NCBI GenBank assembly: GCA_944383785.1
Contig: CALWQV010000016.1
Coordinates: 1-42,743 of the forward strand
Length of the DNA stretch: 42,743 nucleotides
From: an uncultured Enterocloster sp.
GTDB lineage: Bacteria > Bacillota > Clostridia > Lachnospirales > Lachnospiraceae
Reading direction: 5' to 3'
Shown: piece after piece, positions 1 to 6,230 of the stretch
Numbering within the stretch: position 1 is the first letter of the stretch
Layout: each line of letters begins with the position of its first letter
The notes under the pieces: model-generated
What the model saw: only the letters and a program-made list of their open reading frames with translations
The model's database searches: none
Told to the model about the DNA's origin: nothing
Translations under genes and position numbers: made by a program

Positions 1-1
1 G

Positions 2-76
2 AGGGAAAAGCTTTTCTGCCCTGCCTGCCTGAAGACCATCCGCAGCCTGGGCTACCGCATGGAGGATACGGTATGA
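2..76 (+). CDS. OmpR-family response regulator, C-terminal end only
   Basis: Only the last 24 codons are in the window. The frame starting at base 2 ends KTIRSLGYRMEDTV followed by TGA, which matches the end of a winged-helix OmpR/PhoB output domain (usually a TIRG-x-GY-x-hydrophobic-E tail). Its stop overlaps the next start in an ATGA arrangement at 73-76, typical of a regulator translationally coupled to its sensor kinase. The receiver domain lies upstream of the window, so the signal cannot be judged. Confidence 0.75.
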   Translation, partial: REKLFCPACLKTIRSLGYRMEDTV

Positions 77-354
77 CGGCAATGAAAAAGAGACACTTTT
101 ATATCCTGTTTCCGGCGGTTTTGTTTCTGCTGGGGATGTTTTTTCTGGGATGGATTTGGAAAACAGAATGTGAAAATACGGCCTACGGGACTCTTTCGGC
201 TTTTTGCCGGGAACTTTCCGGGCAGCAGACAACGGAGGGGCAGATTCTGGTCGCTTTAAAGAAGTTTCAAAACCGGGATATTGGGGAGGAGGAAGAGGAG
301 TTTCTGGAGCGGTACGGCTACCGCAGGGAAGATTTTGCGGGATTCTGGGGCTGA
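73..354 (+). pseudogene. Sensor histidine kinase, N-terminal remnant
   Basis: This 93-codon frame starts in an ATGA overlap with the preceding response regulator, where its sensor kinase is expected. It has a basic start (MTAMKKRH), one strong membrane segment at about residues 9-29 and an acidic extracytoplasmic stretch. No HAMP, H-box or ATPase domain follows: the frame stops at 354, exactly where permease homology begins in another frame. I read it as the 5' end of a kinase gene cut by a deletion. An intact small membrane protein is possible but less likely, given the neighbour on each side. Confidence 0.6.
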
Positions 355-713
355 TGGGGATTGCCAATGTTTGGGCCAACGCCATGGGATTTGTACAGAA
401 CAGAAAGCGGGAGTTGTCCCGGTATCTGTCTATCGGCATGACTACGGGGCAGATGTGGAAAATCTTCGGCCTGGAGGTTTTTGCCCTTGGAGTCCGTCCG
501 CTGGCGCTGGGGATTCTTCTGTCAGCGATTGGAACTATGGCTCTTCTTAAGATTGGAGCATTGAATCCCGAAGACTTTCTTGCGGTGATGCCGGCAGGGA
601 CGATCCTGGCCTTTGGGGCGGTTTTGCTGGCAGCGGTGGTTCTGGCGTATTTCTGGGGGGCTGCGAAGCTGATGAAAGGCGGGGTGGCGGAAGCGCTGAG
701 GGATGACGGTTGA
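339..713 (+). pseudogene. FtsX-family ABC transporter permease, C-terminal remnant
   Basis: From about 339, in a different frame from the kinase remnant, the translation reads GILGLMGIANVWANAMGFV, then NRKRELSRYLSIGMT and two more hydrophobic segments, ending GGVAEALRDDG. This is the last third of an FtsX/MacB-like permease, where a membrane helix is followed by a RRRE-x5-S-hG motif and two helices. The N-terminal helices, the large extracellular domain and the ATPase gene are missing. In Firmicutes such permeases often sit downstream of a regulator-kinase pair, so one deletion probably removed most of the kinase, the ATPase and most of the permease. There is no separate start or ribosome binding site. 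Confidence 0.7.
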
Positions 714-1054
714 TAAAAAACAATCATTTATATCCTCAATTATAGTTAATTTATTTTTAGAAATTTAAGTGATTAGAAAAAGTAATAGGAACTCTACTAT
801 ATTTTGCTGCGGGATAAATCGGCATAGCCTGAGAATTATTGGGCAAACACAAGCGGGAAAGAACTAGAAATGCAAGGTGCTTATGGCATAGGACAGAAAT
901 GATATAACAAAACAAACTAAATAGATACCAATCAAAAACGCCAGGAACGGCATTTGGCCGTGGGATCCCGGCGTTTTTTTGCCGCTTATTGTATTATTGA
1001 TAAATAAATAAACAAAATAGGTGCAGAAATAAATAAACATTAACAAAACAAATA
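714..1054. other. AT-rich intergenic stretch without a recognisable gene
   Basis: These 341 bases are far more AT-rich than the flanking genes and contain no convincing coding frame on either strand. They hold the hairpin terminator at 934-980. A short repeated word, GGCATAG, occurs twice around 820-890. I found no match to a riboswitch core I know. The stretch separates two damaged genes, so it may mark the edge of a lost or inserted segment. Confidence 0.5.
934..980 (+). terminator. Rho-independent terminator-like hairpin
   Basis: AACGCC at about 937-942 can pair with GGCGTT at 970-975, and inside it ACGGC pairs with GCCGT across a short loop. A run of seven T follows. Internal mismatches make the stem imperfect. 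It lies 220 bp after the permease remnant and upstream of the truncated kinase gene, so which transcript it ends is unclear. Confidence 0.6.
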
Positions 1055-1840
1055 GATGACGAGGTTGGAAAGCATGTGTATTCCGTGGCAAAGCAGCTGG
1101 GAATGGACCTTTCCCACTGCCGGATGGAAAAAGGCCCCAACGGCTGCGCCAGAGTGCAGCTGGTAGACGGGGACCGGGTATTTCTTCCCGGCAATCAGGG
1201 AGGCATATCTCGGGAAAAGCCTCCGGTGTTGACAGAGCTGGACGAAGTCTATATAGGAGAATACGATCTGGTCCACACCAGTATCCACAGCTTTATGGAA
1301 TCCCAGCTGCCAGTAATGGATCGGGCGGGAAAATTCATTTCCATGGACTTTTCCGACCGCTATAATGAGGAGTATTTAAAGCACTGCTGTCCGTACATTG
1401 ACTGCGGGGAGATTTCCTGCGGAAATATGGAAGAGAGCGAGATACGGCGCGTGATGGAGCAGATCATCCGATTTGGCTGCCGGCATATGGTAATCGCTAC
1501 CAGAGGCTCAAAAGGAGCCCTAGTTCTGGTGGACGGCCGGTTTTATGAGCAGTCCCCCTGCCTGGTAAAGGCAAAGGATACCATGGGGGCCGGGGATTCC
1601 TTTATTGCCTGCTTCTTGGTGAACTATCTGGACGGGATTGGCAAAGCCGTTGATTTTTCGGAAAAATCGGGAACCAGGGGAACTGTAAAGGCCGAGGATT
1701 ATAAGGATATGCTGATTCGTACCAGCTTGTACCGGGCGGCGGTATTCTCCGCCGGACAATGCCAGAGAGACGGATCCTTTGGATTCGGTAAAACCGTGGA
1801 GCTGACTCCGGAGGATCTTAAGATCATGAAGGGCGCATAA
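1055..1840 (+). pseudogene. frlD: Fructoselysine 6-kinase-like PfkB carbohydrate kinase, 5'-truncated
   Basis: The frame reads DDEVGKHVYSVAKQLGMD from 1055 and runs to TAA at 1840. It keeps the DTMGAGDSF anion-hole and catalytic-Asp motif of PfkB-family sugar kinases. The DFSD segment and overall spacing resemble fructoselysine 6-kinase FrlD, which phosphorylates deglycation intermediates. About the first 45-50 residues, with the N-terminal strand and the sugar-binding Asn/Gly-Gly motifs, are absent. Upstream in frame lie unrelated AT-rich DNA and a stop at 1034. A GTG at 1076 could start a 254-residue product behind a weak GAGG, but it would lack part of the substrate site. Substrate assignment is inference. 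Confidence 0.7.
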
Positions 1841-1860
1841 CAAAGATTAAATGTATGAGA

Positions 1861-1909
1861 AGCCGATTGTTAACCTATAAATAAAAACGGGTTGACAATC
1901 GGCTTTTTT
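1861..1909 (+). terminator. Rho-independent terminator overlapping the biotin operator
   Basis: AGCCGATTG at 1861-1869 pairs perfectly with CAATCGGCT at 1896-1904, extended by TTAACC against GGTTGA, and six T follow. It sits 20 bp after the truncated kinase gene. The same bases contain the dyad-symmetric BirA operator, so one palindrome may serve both as operator DNA and as terminator RNA. Confidence 0.8.
1867..1898 (+). promoter_or_regulatory. BirA (biotin repressor) operator of bioY1
   Basis: The sequence is TTGTTAACC, 14 bases, then GGTTGACAA. This fits the published BirA operator form in Firmicutes (TTGTTAACC, spacer of about 14-16, GGTTAACAA) with one substitution. The right half contains the -35 box TTGACA of the bioY1 promoter, so bound BirA-biotinyl-AMP would block RNA polymerase. 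It lies upstream of a biotin transporter gene, which is the expected target. Confidence 0.85.
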
Positions 1910-1921
1910 ATGATGTATACT
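1892..1921 (+). promoter_or_regulatory. Promoter of bioY1
   Basis: TTGACA at 1892-1897, an 18-base spacer and TATACT at 1916-1921. The -35 box lies in unique DNA inside the BirA operator. The -10 box is the first six bases of the repeat described next. Transcription would start near 1928, giving a leader of about 170 nt made largely of repeat sequence. Confidence 0.75.
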
Positions 1922-2019
1922 ATGAGCACTTGGCGAGGTATTTTCGAGCCTAGTGCGAGTTATACCTGGCCACTTAGCGAATCGGAGCCGCAGGCGAACG
2001 ATGAGGTTAGTGGACATGG
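1916..2019 (+). repeat. Full copy (A) of a repeat of about 104 bp
   Basis: This unit begins TATACTATGAGCACTTGG and ends AGTGGACATGG. It is matched, with three differences over about 101 bases, by the inverted copy at 4770-4870. Its first 36 bases are repeated at once at 2020-2055. It carries the -10 box of bioY1 at its outer edge. It can be read as a 35-codon frame, but two of the three differences from the inverted copy would change an amino acid, so it does not look like conserved coding sequence. Confidence 0.9.
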
Positions 2020-2055
2020 TATACTATGAGCACTTGGCGAGGTATTTTCGAGCCT
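2020..2055 (+). repeat. Partial tandem copy (B) of the same repeat
   Basis: These 36 bases are identical to the first 36 of copy A, again beginning with TATACT, and end at GAGCCT, after which unique DNA starts. Copies A and B abut exactly, suggesting tandem duplication followed by loss of the rest of the second unit. The extra TATACT at 2020 has no good -35 box at the right distance. Confidence 0.9.
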
Positions 2056-2100
2056 GCTAAAAACAATGGTTTGAACTGTGCAGAAATACGGAGGTTTCCC

Positions 2101-2643
2101 ATGAATCACAAAACGCTAAATTTAACCTATATGGCTCTCGGCGCTGTGCTGATCGCGGTCTGCTCCTGGATCAGCATCCCCACCATCGTGCCTTTTACCA
2201 TGCAGACCTTTGCCGTGTTTTTGGTACTGCTGCTTTTGGGAGGAAAATGCGGTACAGGAGCGATTTTGATCTATATACTTCTTGGGGCCGCAGGCGTTCC
2301 TGTATTTGCCCACTTTACCGCTGGTATTGGTATCCTTTTGGGAAGTACGGGAGGATATATTGCGGGCTTTCTCTTTACGGGAGTAATTTACTGGATGATG
2401 GAAACGGTTTTTGGAAAAAACAGGTGGGTTGAGGTGATTGCCCTGATCGTGGGCACAGCAGTGCTTTACGCTTTTGGAACCGCCTGGTTCCTATTTGTTT
2501 ATGCCAGAACCACCGGCTCCATCGGAGTCATGACGGCCCTTGCCTCCTGCGTATTTCCTTTCATTGTACCAGATCTTATGAAAATGTCCCTCGCCTTTAT
2601 ACTGGCAAGACGGCTGGCACCGGCGGTCAGAGCTGTCTTCTAA
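2101..2643 (+). CDS. bioY: Biotin transporter substrate-binding subunit BioY (copy 1)
   Basis: This 180-residue membrane protein has about six hydrophobic segments and BioY-family features: a start MALGAVLIAVCSWISIP, the PFTMQTFAVFL segment, and GAAGVPVFAHF with a Gly-rich loop (GSTGGYIAGF). BioY is the S component of ECF-type biotin uptake and works alone or with EcfA/A'/T, which are not in the window. The start is ATG 2101, behind GGAGG at 2091-2095; an earlier in-frame start at 2026 lies inside the repeat and is rejected. Regulation by BirA is strongly suggested by the operator at 1867. Its stop overlaps the stop of the convergent kinase gene. Confidence 0.9.
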   Translation: MNHKTLNLTYMALGAVLIAVCSWISIPTIVPFTMQTFAVFLVLLLLGGKCGTGAILIYILLGAAGVPVFAHFTAGIGILLGSTGGYIAGFLFTGVIYWMMETVFGKNRWVEVIALIVGTAVLYAFGTAWFLFVYARTTGSIGVMTALASCVFPFIVPDLMKMSLAFILARRLAPAVRAVF

Positions 2644-4079
2644 GCCGCCAAAACCTCAAACCAGAAAATCGTCAGCCCGTCCTGACAGTCCACCCCATAG
2701 GCCATGCCATGGGCTTCCAATATGGTGCTGACAATGGAAAGTCCGATGCCCGTGCCGTGGCGGCGGCCATTTTCATGCTGGCTGCGCTGATAGCGTTCCC
2801 AGATGATCTGCCGATCCTCTTCCGGAATCGGTTCTCCCGGATTGATCACCGACACCCGAAAGCCATTTTCTGGGGCAGGGTCAATGGACAGGGTAATGGC
2901 GTGGCCGTCAGGGGTGTGGTTGATGGCGTTATACAGCAGGTTGCGCAATACCTGGCTCATCTTTAAAGCGTCCGCCAGAATGGGAAGCTCCGGCAGGCAG
3001 GCCCTAAAATGGATGGAAATCCCGTGTTCCGCCGCGCTTTTTTCGCAGTGCTCCACCTCGGACTGGGCGATTTCGCAGAGGTTGTAGAGATCTTTTTTCA
3101 GCTGTATGTATCCCGACTGCAGAAGGGAGTAATCCAAAATATCGTTGACCATCTCGCTCATGCGGTTTGCTTCCTCGATGATCAGGTTTAAGTCCTCCTC
3201 CCTTGCGGCCTCCTCCTTCCAGTCAATATCCCGCACCATCTCCCCGTATCCGGCGATGATGGCCAGGGGGGAGCGAAGCTCGTGGGATACGTTGGCAATA
3301 ACCTCCTTGCGAAGCACATCCACCCGCTTTAAGGCCTGTCCCAGCTCGTCCACAGACTGAGACAGATCCCCCAGCTCATCCCGGCGCTTTAATCCGGCTT
3401 TGGCGGAAAAATCATTCTTTGCCAGTCGGTCGATGGCGTTTTTGATGGCGTAAATGGGCCTGGTAAACTGGCGGGACAGCAGGGCGGAGAGAATGGAAGC
3501 CGCAGCAGTCAGGACGACCGTTAAAAGGATCAGCTGACGGCGATTTAATTCCAGGATGGTGTGAAGCTGCAGGGTGTTGTGAAGGATGGCATAGCACTGC
3601 TGGCCGTTGTACCGGATCGGGATGCCGATTTCAAAGGCAAAAATTCTCCCTCCGGCTTTCTCCCATTTTTCATAGGGACGCCCCTCCAGCATCTGCTGGT
3701 ACTCGTGGCTTTTGCGCACGGTAAACCAGATCCGTCCATCCTCCCGCAGCGTATTCAAATCAATGGAATGTCCGTTATTGTAGAAAGCCAGCAGCTCCCC
3801 GTCATTGTTGACCAGCATCAGCTCCCCGCCGGCGGCCCGGCTTAAGTGGGATAAAAGGCGGTCGTCAGAGGAAAAGCTTTCGCTGTGGAGACTTTCCAGA
3901 ATGGGCCGCATCCGTTCCCGGGTTTCCTCCAGGGCCGCGTTGGCGTAGTTGCGCTCAAAGAGGAAAATCTGGACTACCCACATGAAGGCCGCGCTGAACA
4001 GCACCAGGGACATCATGATGAGCCACAGGCGGAAGACCATGCGGTTAAAAATGCGCGGTAGCCGCTTATTTCTTAGCAT
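2640..4079 (-). CDS. Sensor histidine kinase (BaeS/PhoR type)
   Basis: About 479 residues. An N-terminal membrane helix at about 15-38 is followed by an extracytoplasmic sensor region, a second helix at about 180-200, a HAMP linker, and a HisKA domain with NVSHELRSPLAIIAGY around residue 265-280 carrying the phospho-accepting His. The ATPase has an N-box NLLYNAINHT and a G2 box GTGIGLSIV. It should phosphorylate the regulator just upstream on the same strand, whose end it overlaps. The start taken is ATG 4079; a TTG six bases upstream is also possible. The signal sensed is unknown. Its stop overlaps the convergent bioY1 stop. Confidence 0.92.
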   Translation of the reverse strand: MLRNKRLPRIFNRMVFRLWLIMMSLVLFSAAFMWVVQIFLFERNYANAALEETRERMRPILESLHSESFSSDDRLLSHLSRAAGGELMLVNNDGELLAFYNNGHSIDLNTLREDGRIWFTVRKSHEYQQMLEGRPYEKWEKAGGRIFAFEIGIPIRYNGQQCYAILHNTLQLHTILELNRRQLILLTVVLTAAASILSALLSRQFTRPIYAIKNAIDRLAKNDFSAKAGLKRRDELGDLSQSVDELGQALKRVDVLRKEVIANVSHELRSPLAIIAGYGEMVRDIDWKEEAAREEDLNLIIEEANRMSEMVNDILDYSLLQSGYIQLKKDLYNLCEIAQSEVEHCEKSAAEHGISIHFRACLPELPILADALKMSQVLRNLLYNAINHTPDGHAITLSIDPAPENGFRVSVINPGEPIPEEDRQIIWERYQRSQHENGRRHGTGIGLSIVSTILEAHGMAYGVDCQDGLTIFWFEVLAA

Positions 4080-4737
4080 ATTCAAATTTATACCCCACTC
4101 CCCATACGGTCTGAATGACGTTCCGGTAATCTCCCAGGTGATCCCGGAGGGATTTCACGTGGGTATCCACCGTGCGGCTGTCGCCGGTATAGCTGTAGCC
4201 CCAGATGGTTTCCAAAAGCTGCTCCCGGCTTAAAACGATGTGCTCGTTCTGGGCCAGCTTTAAGAGCAGATCAAACTCCTTAGGCGGAAGAGCGATGGGC
4301 TGCCCCTTTAGAATGACGCTTCTTGACTTCGGGGAGATGGAAAGCTCGCCAAAGACCATAGGCCGGCTGGGGCCCCCGCCGCCTGCGCGCCGCAGCACGG
4401 CTCCGATGCGGGCCATCAGTTCCTTGGGGCTGAAGGGCTTTGGCACATAGTCGTCCACCCCAAGCTTAAAGCCGAGAAGCTTATCGTATTCCTCGCTGCG
4501 GGCGGTCAGCATGATCACCGGCACCTGGCTGAAACGCCGTATTTCCCTTAAGGTTTCAAAGCCGCTTAAGCCCGGCATCATCACGTCCAGCACCACTAGA
4601 TCAAAGGGACGGGTCTCCAAAAGCTTCAGCGCCTCCTGGCCGTTTGCGGCCTCTTCACAGGCAAACTGCTCCAGCTGGGCATAGGTGCGCACCAGCTTGC
4701 GCAGGCGCAGGTCGTCGTCAACAATCAATAAACGCAT
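4066..4737 (-). CDS. OmpR-family response regulator
   Basis: A 223-residue DNA-binding regulator starting MRLLIVDDD. The receiver has the acidic pair DDD, the phospho-Asp in VVLDVMMPG, the switch Thr in MLTAR and the Lys in VPKPF. The C-terminal winged helix ends with the TVDTHVKSLRDHLGD recognition-helix region and GVGYKFE. ATG 4737 is chosen because it places the conserved first strand at the N-terminus; a longer frame begins inside the inverted repeat and is unlikely. The repeat copy at 4770-4870 occupies its upstream region, and an outer-edge TATAAT there may serve as the -10 box. Confidence 0.93.
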   Translation of the reverse strand: MRLLIVDDDLRLRKLVRTYAQLEQFACEEAANGQEALKLLETRPFDLVVLDVMMPGLSGFETLREIRRFSQVPVIMLTARSEEYDKLLGFKLGVDDYVPKPFSPKELMARIGAVLRRAGGGGPSRPMVFGELSISPKSRSVILKGQPIALPPKEFDLLLKLAQNEHIVLSREQLLETIWGYSYTGDSRTVDTHVKSLRDHLGDYRNVIQTVWGVGYKFEYAKK

Positions 4738-4769
4738 ATTTGAAACCACCTTCTTTGTACTCACTACAT

Positions 4770-4870
4770 TGTCCACTAACCTCATCGTTCGCCTGCGGCT
4801 CCGATTCGCTAAGTGGCCAGGTATGACTCGCACTAGGCTCGAAAAGACCTCGCCAAGTGCTCATATTATA
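4770..4870 (-). repeat. Inverted copy (C) of the repeat of about 101 bp
   Basis: Read on the minus strand, this begins TATAATATGAGCACTTGG and ends AGTGGACA. It differs from copy A only at three positions (TATAAT for TATACT, one A to C, one T to C). It faces copies A and B across about 2.7 kb containing bioY1 and the kinase/regulator genes. On the minus strand its outer TATAAT could act as the -10 box for the regulator gene, with only a weak TTTTCC at -35. Confidence 0.9.
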
Positions 4871-4939
4871 CCACGATTCCTCTTCTTGGAAAATGCTTAT
4901 CGGAATCCTTAACAGAATTCTCACAAATGGAAAATGTTC

Positions 4940-4968
4940 TTGCCTTGAAGGCCCAGGCTTGCTATACT
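4940..4968 (+). promoter_or_regulatory. Promoter of bioY2
   Basis: TTGCCT at 4940-4945, a 17-base spacer and TATACT at 4963-4968, about 30 bases before the start codon. I see no BirA-like dyad here, unlike bioY1. Confidence 0.6.
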
Positions 4969-4998
4969 GTTTTCAGAAAGAAAGAAGAGGAAAAAGGA

Positions 4999-5568
4999 AT
5001 GACGAAAACGAAAGCATTATCAGTTCGGGAGACGGCGCTGTGCGGGCTTTTTGCTGCCTTGACGGCTGCCGGGGCTTTTATCCGCATCGACCTGCCGGTT
5101 CAGCCCTTTCCCATGCATTTTACATTACAGATTTTCTTTGCGCTGCTGTCCGGCTTTATCCTGGGCCCCAGGCTGGGGGCTGTCAGCGTGGGGATCTACC
5201 TGGCGGTGGGATTAGTGGGGATTCCGGTGTTTGCGGCGGGGGGAGGCCCTGCCTATCTGATCCGGCCTACCTTTGGGTTTCTGCTGGGATTTCTTTTTGC
5301 CGCCTGGCTGGCGGGAAAGATCAGCCGCATGGGAAGGCGAACTTCCCTGGCGCGAAATATCTGCGCGGCGGTGGTCGGGATGGGGGCCTATTACCTGTCC
5401 GGTATCCTGTATTTCTACTTCATCAGCAACTATGTGATCTCTATGCCCGTAACCTGGGCCCTGGTTCTGGTGAACTGCTTTATTCTGACTGCGGCGGGAG
5501 ATCTGGTGCTGTCGATCCTGGCAGCTATGCTGGCAGTACGGCTGCGGGCGGCGGTGGATTTTATGTAA
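4999..5568 (+). CDS. bioY: Biotin transporter substrate-binding subunit BioY (copy 2)
   Basis: This 189-residue membrane protein begins MTKTKALSVRETALCGLFAAL and contains the BioY-type PFPMHFTLQIFFALLSGF segment, the GLVGIPVFAAGGGPAYL loop with the following FGFLLGF helix, and about six hydrophobic segments. The start is ATG 4999, behind AGAGGAAAAAGG. It differs clearly from copy 1, so the two may be long-diverged or have different affinities. No BirA operator was seen upstream, so it may be expressed under other conditions. No energising ECF subunits are nearby. Confidence 0.9.
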   Translation: MTKTKALSVRETALCGLFAALTAAGAFIRIDLPVQPFPMHFTLQIFFALLSGFILGPRLGAVSVGIYLAVGLVGIPVFAAGGGPAYLIRPTFGFLLGFLFAAWLAGKISRMGRRTSLARNICAAVVGMGAYYLSGILYFYFISNYVISMPVTWALVLVNCFILTAAGDLVLSILAAMLAVRLRAAVDFM

Positions 5569-5634
5569 ATCTACCAGAAGAGCCGGGGGAAATTTTGTCA
5601 AAACCCAACAATTATGTGGCGGCCCAAAATGGGG

Positions 5635-5640
5635 TATAAT
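5635..5640 (+). promoter_or_regulatory. Candidate -10 box of the CarD-like gene
   Basis: A consensus TATAAT lies 48 bases before the start codon. The hexamer 17 bases upstream (TTATGT) is a poor -35 box, so the assignment is tentative. Confidence 0.4.
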
Positions 5641-5687
5641 AAGGATGGAACAAGTGAATCGGATGATGACAGGACAGGGTGATGTAA

Positions 5688-6203
5688 TTGTTGAAAGAAG
5701 GAGACAAAGTTCTCTACGAGACGGTAGGCGTATGCCAGGTAAAGGGCGTGTCTACCCAGGAGTTTCTGAAAAAGGACAAGCTGTACTACTCCATCTGCCC
5801 GGTCTACCAGAAGAATACCATGATCTATGTGGCGGTGGACAATGAGAAGGTGAAGATGCGGCCCGTGATGTCCAGGGAAGAGGCGGAGGCTTTTATCAGC
5901 GAGCTGCCCCGGATTGAGGAAATTCAGGCGGAGAATGACAAAGAGCGGTTTCAGATGTACAAGCAGATGCTCCTTTCCGGCGACCGCCGGTGTTGGGCGG
6001 CCATGATTAAGGGCCTTAGGAGCCTGCAGAAGAAGCGGATGGAAAAGGGGGCCAGGCTTGCGGTTCGGGATCAGGAGGGGATGAAGACTGCTCAGAAGCT
6101 TCTTCACGAGGAGCTGGCGGCGGCCCTGGAGATTATGCCGGACCAGGTGCCCGCGTATATTCAGGATAAGCTTTCCAAGGGAGTGAACCCGGAGCCCGCA
6201 TAA
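5688..6203 (+). CDS. CarD-family transcriptional regulator
   Basis: About 171 residues. The N-terminus (MLKEGDKVLYETVGVCQVKGV) is the Tudor-like fold shared by CarD and the RNA-polymerase-interacting domain of Mfd, which contacts the RNAP beta lobe. The rest is charged and helical, as in CarD DNA-binding domains, and contains a Trp (RRCWAAM) in about the place where CarD uses one to stabilise the open complex. The start is one of two adjacent TTG codons (5688 or 5691) behind AGGGTGAT; no ATG fits. A hairpin terminator follows at once. Target promoters cannot be inferred. Confidence 0.8.
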   Translation: MLKEGDKVLYETVGVCQVKGVSTQEFLKKDKLYYSICPVYQKNTMIYVAVDNEKVKMRPVMSREEAEAFISELPRIEEIQAENDKERFQMYKQMLLSGDRRCWAAMIKGLRSLQKKRMEKGARLAVRDQEGMKTAQKLLHEELAAALEIMPDQVPAYIQDKLSKGVNPEPA

Positions 6204-6222
6204 AGGCTCCAGGTTCTATTTT
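6186..6222 (+). terminator. Terminator after the CarD-like gene
   Basis: AACC-C-GGAGCC at 6186-6196 pairs with GGCTCC-A-GGTT at 6205-6215, with one mismatch and an 8-base loop that includes the stop codon. A T-rich tract (CTATTTTT) follows. It separates the gene from the convergent feoB. Confidence 0.75.
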
Positions 6223-6230
6223 TATGCTTC

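Noticed and set aside
820-930. GGGCAAAC near 850 looked like part of a c-di-GMP-I riboswitch ahead of the terminator at 934
   Set aside because: The paired core (GACGCAAAG and the second GGTAGC-type helix) is missing, so only one short word matches.
1922-2030. Small open frame MSTWRG... in the repeat
   Set aside because: No ribosome binding site, start codon abuts the -10 box, and copy differences change amino acids.
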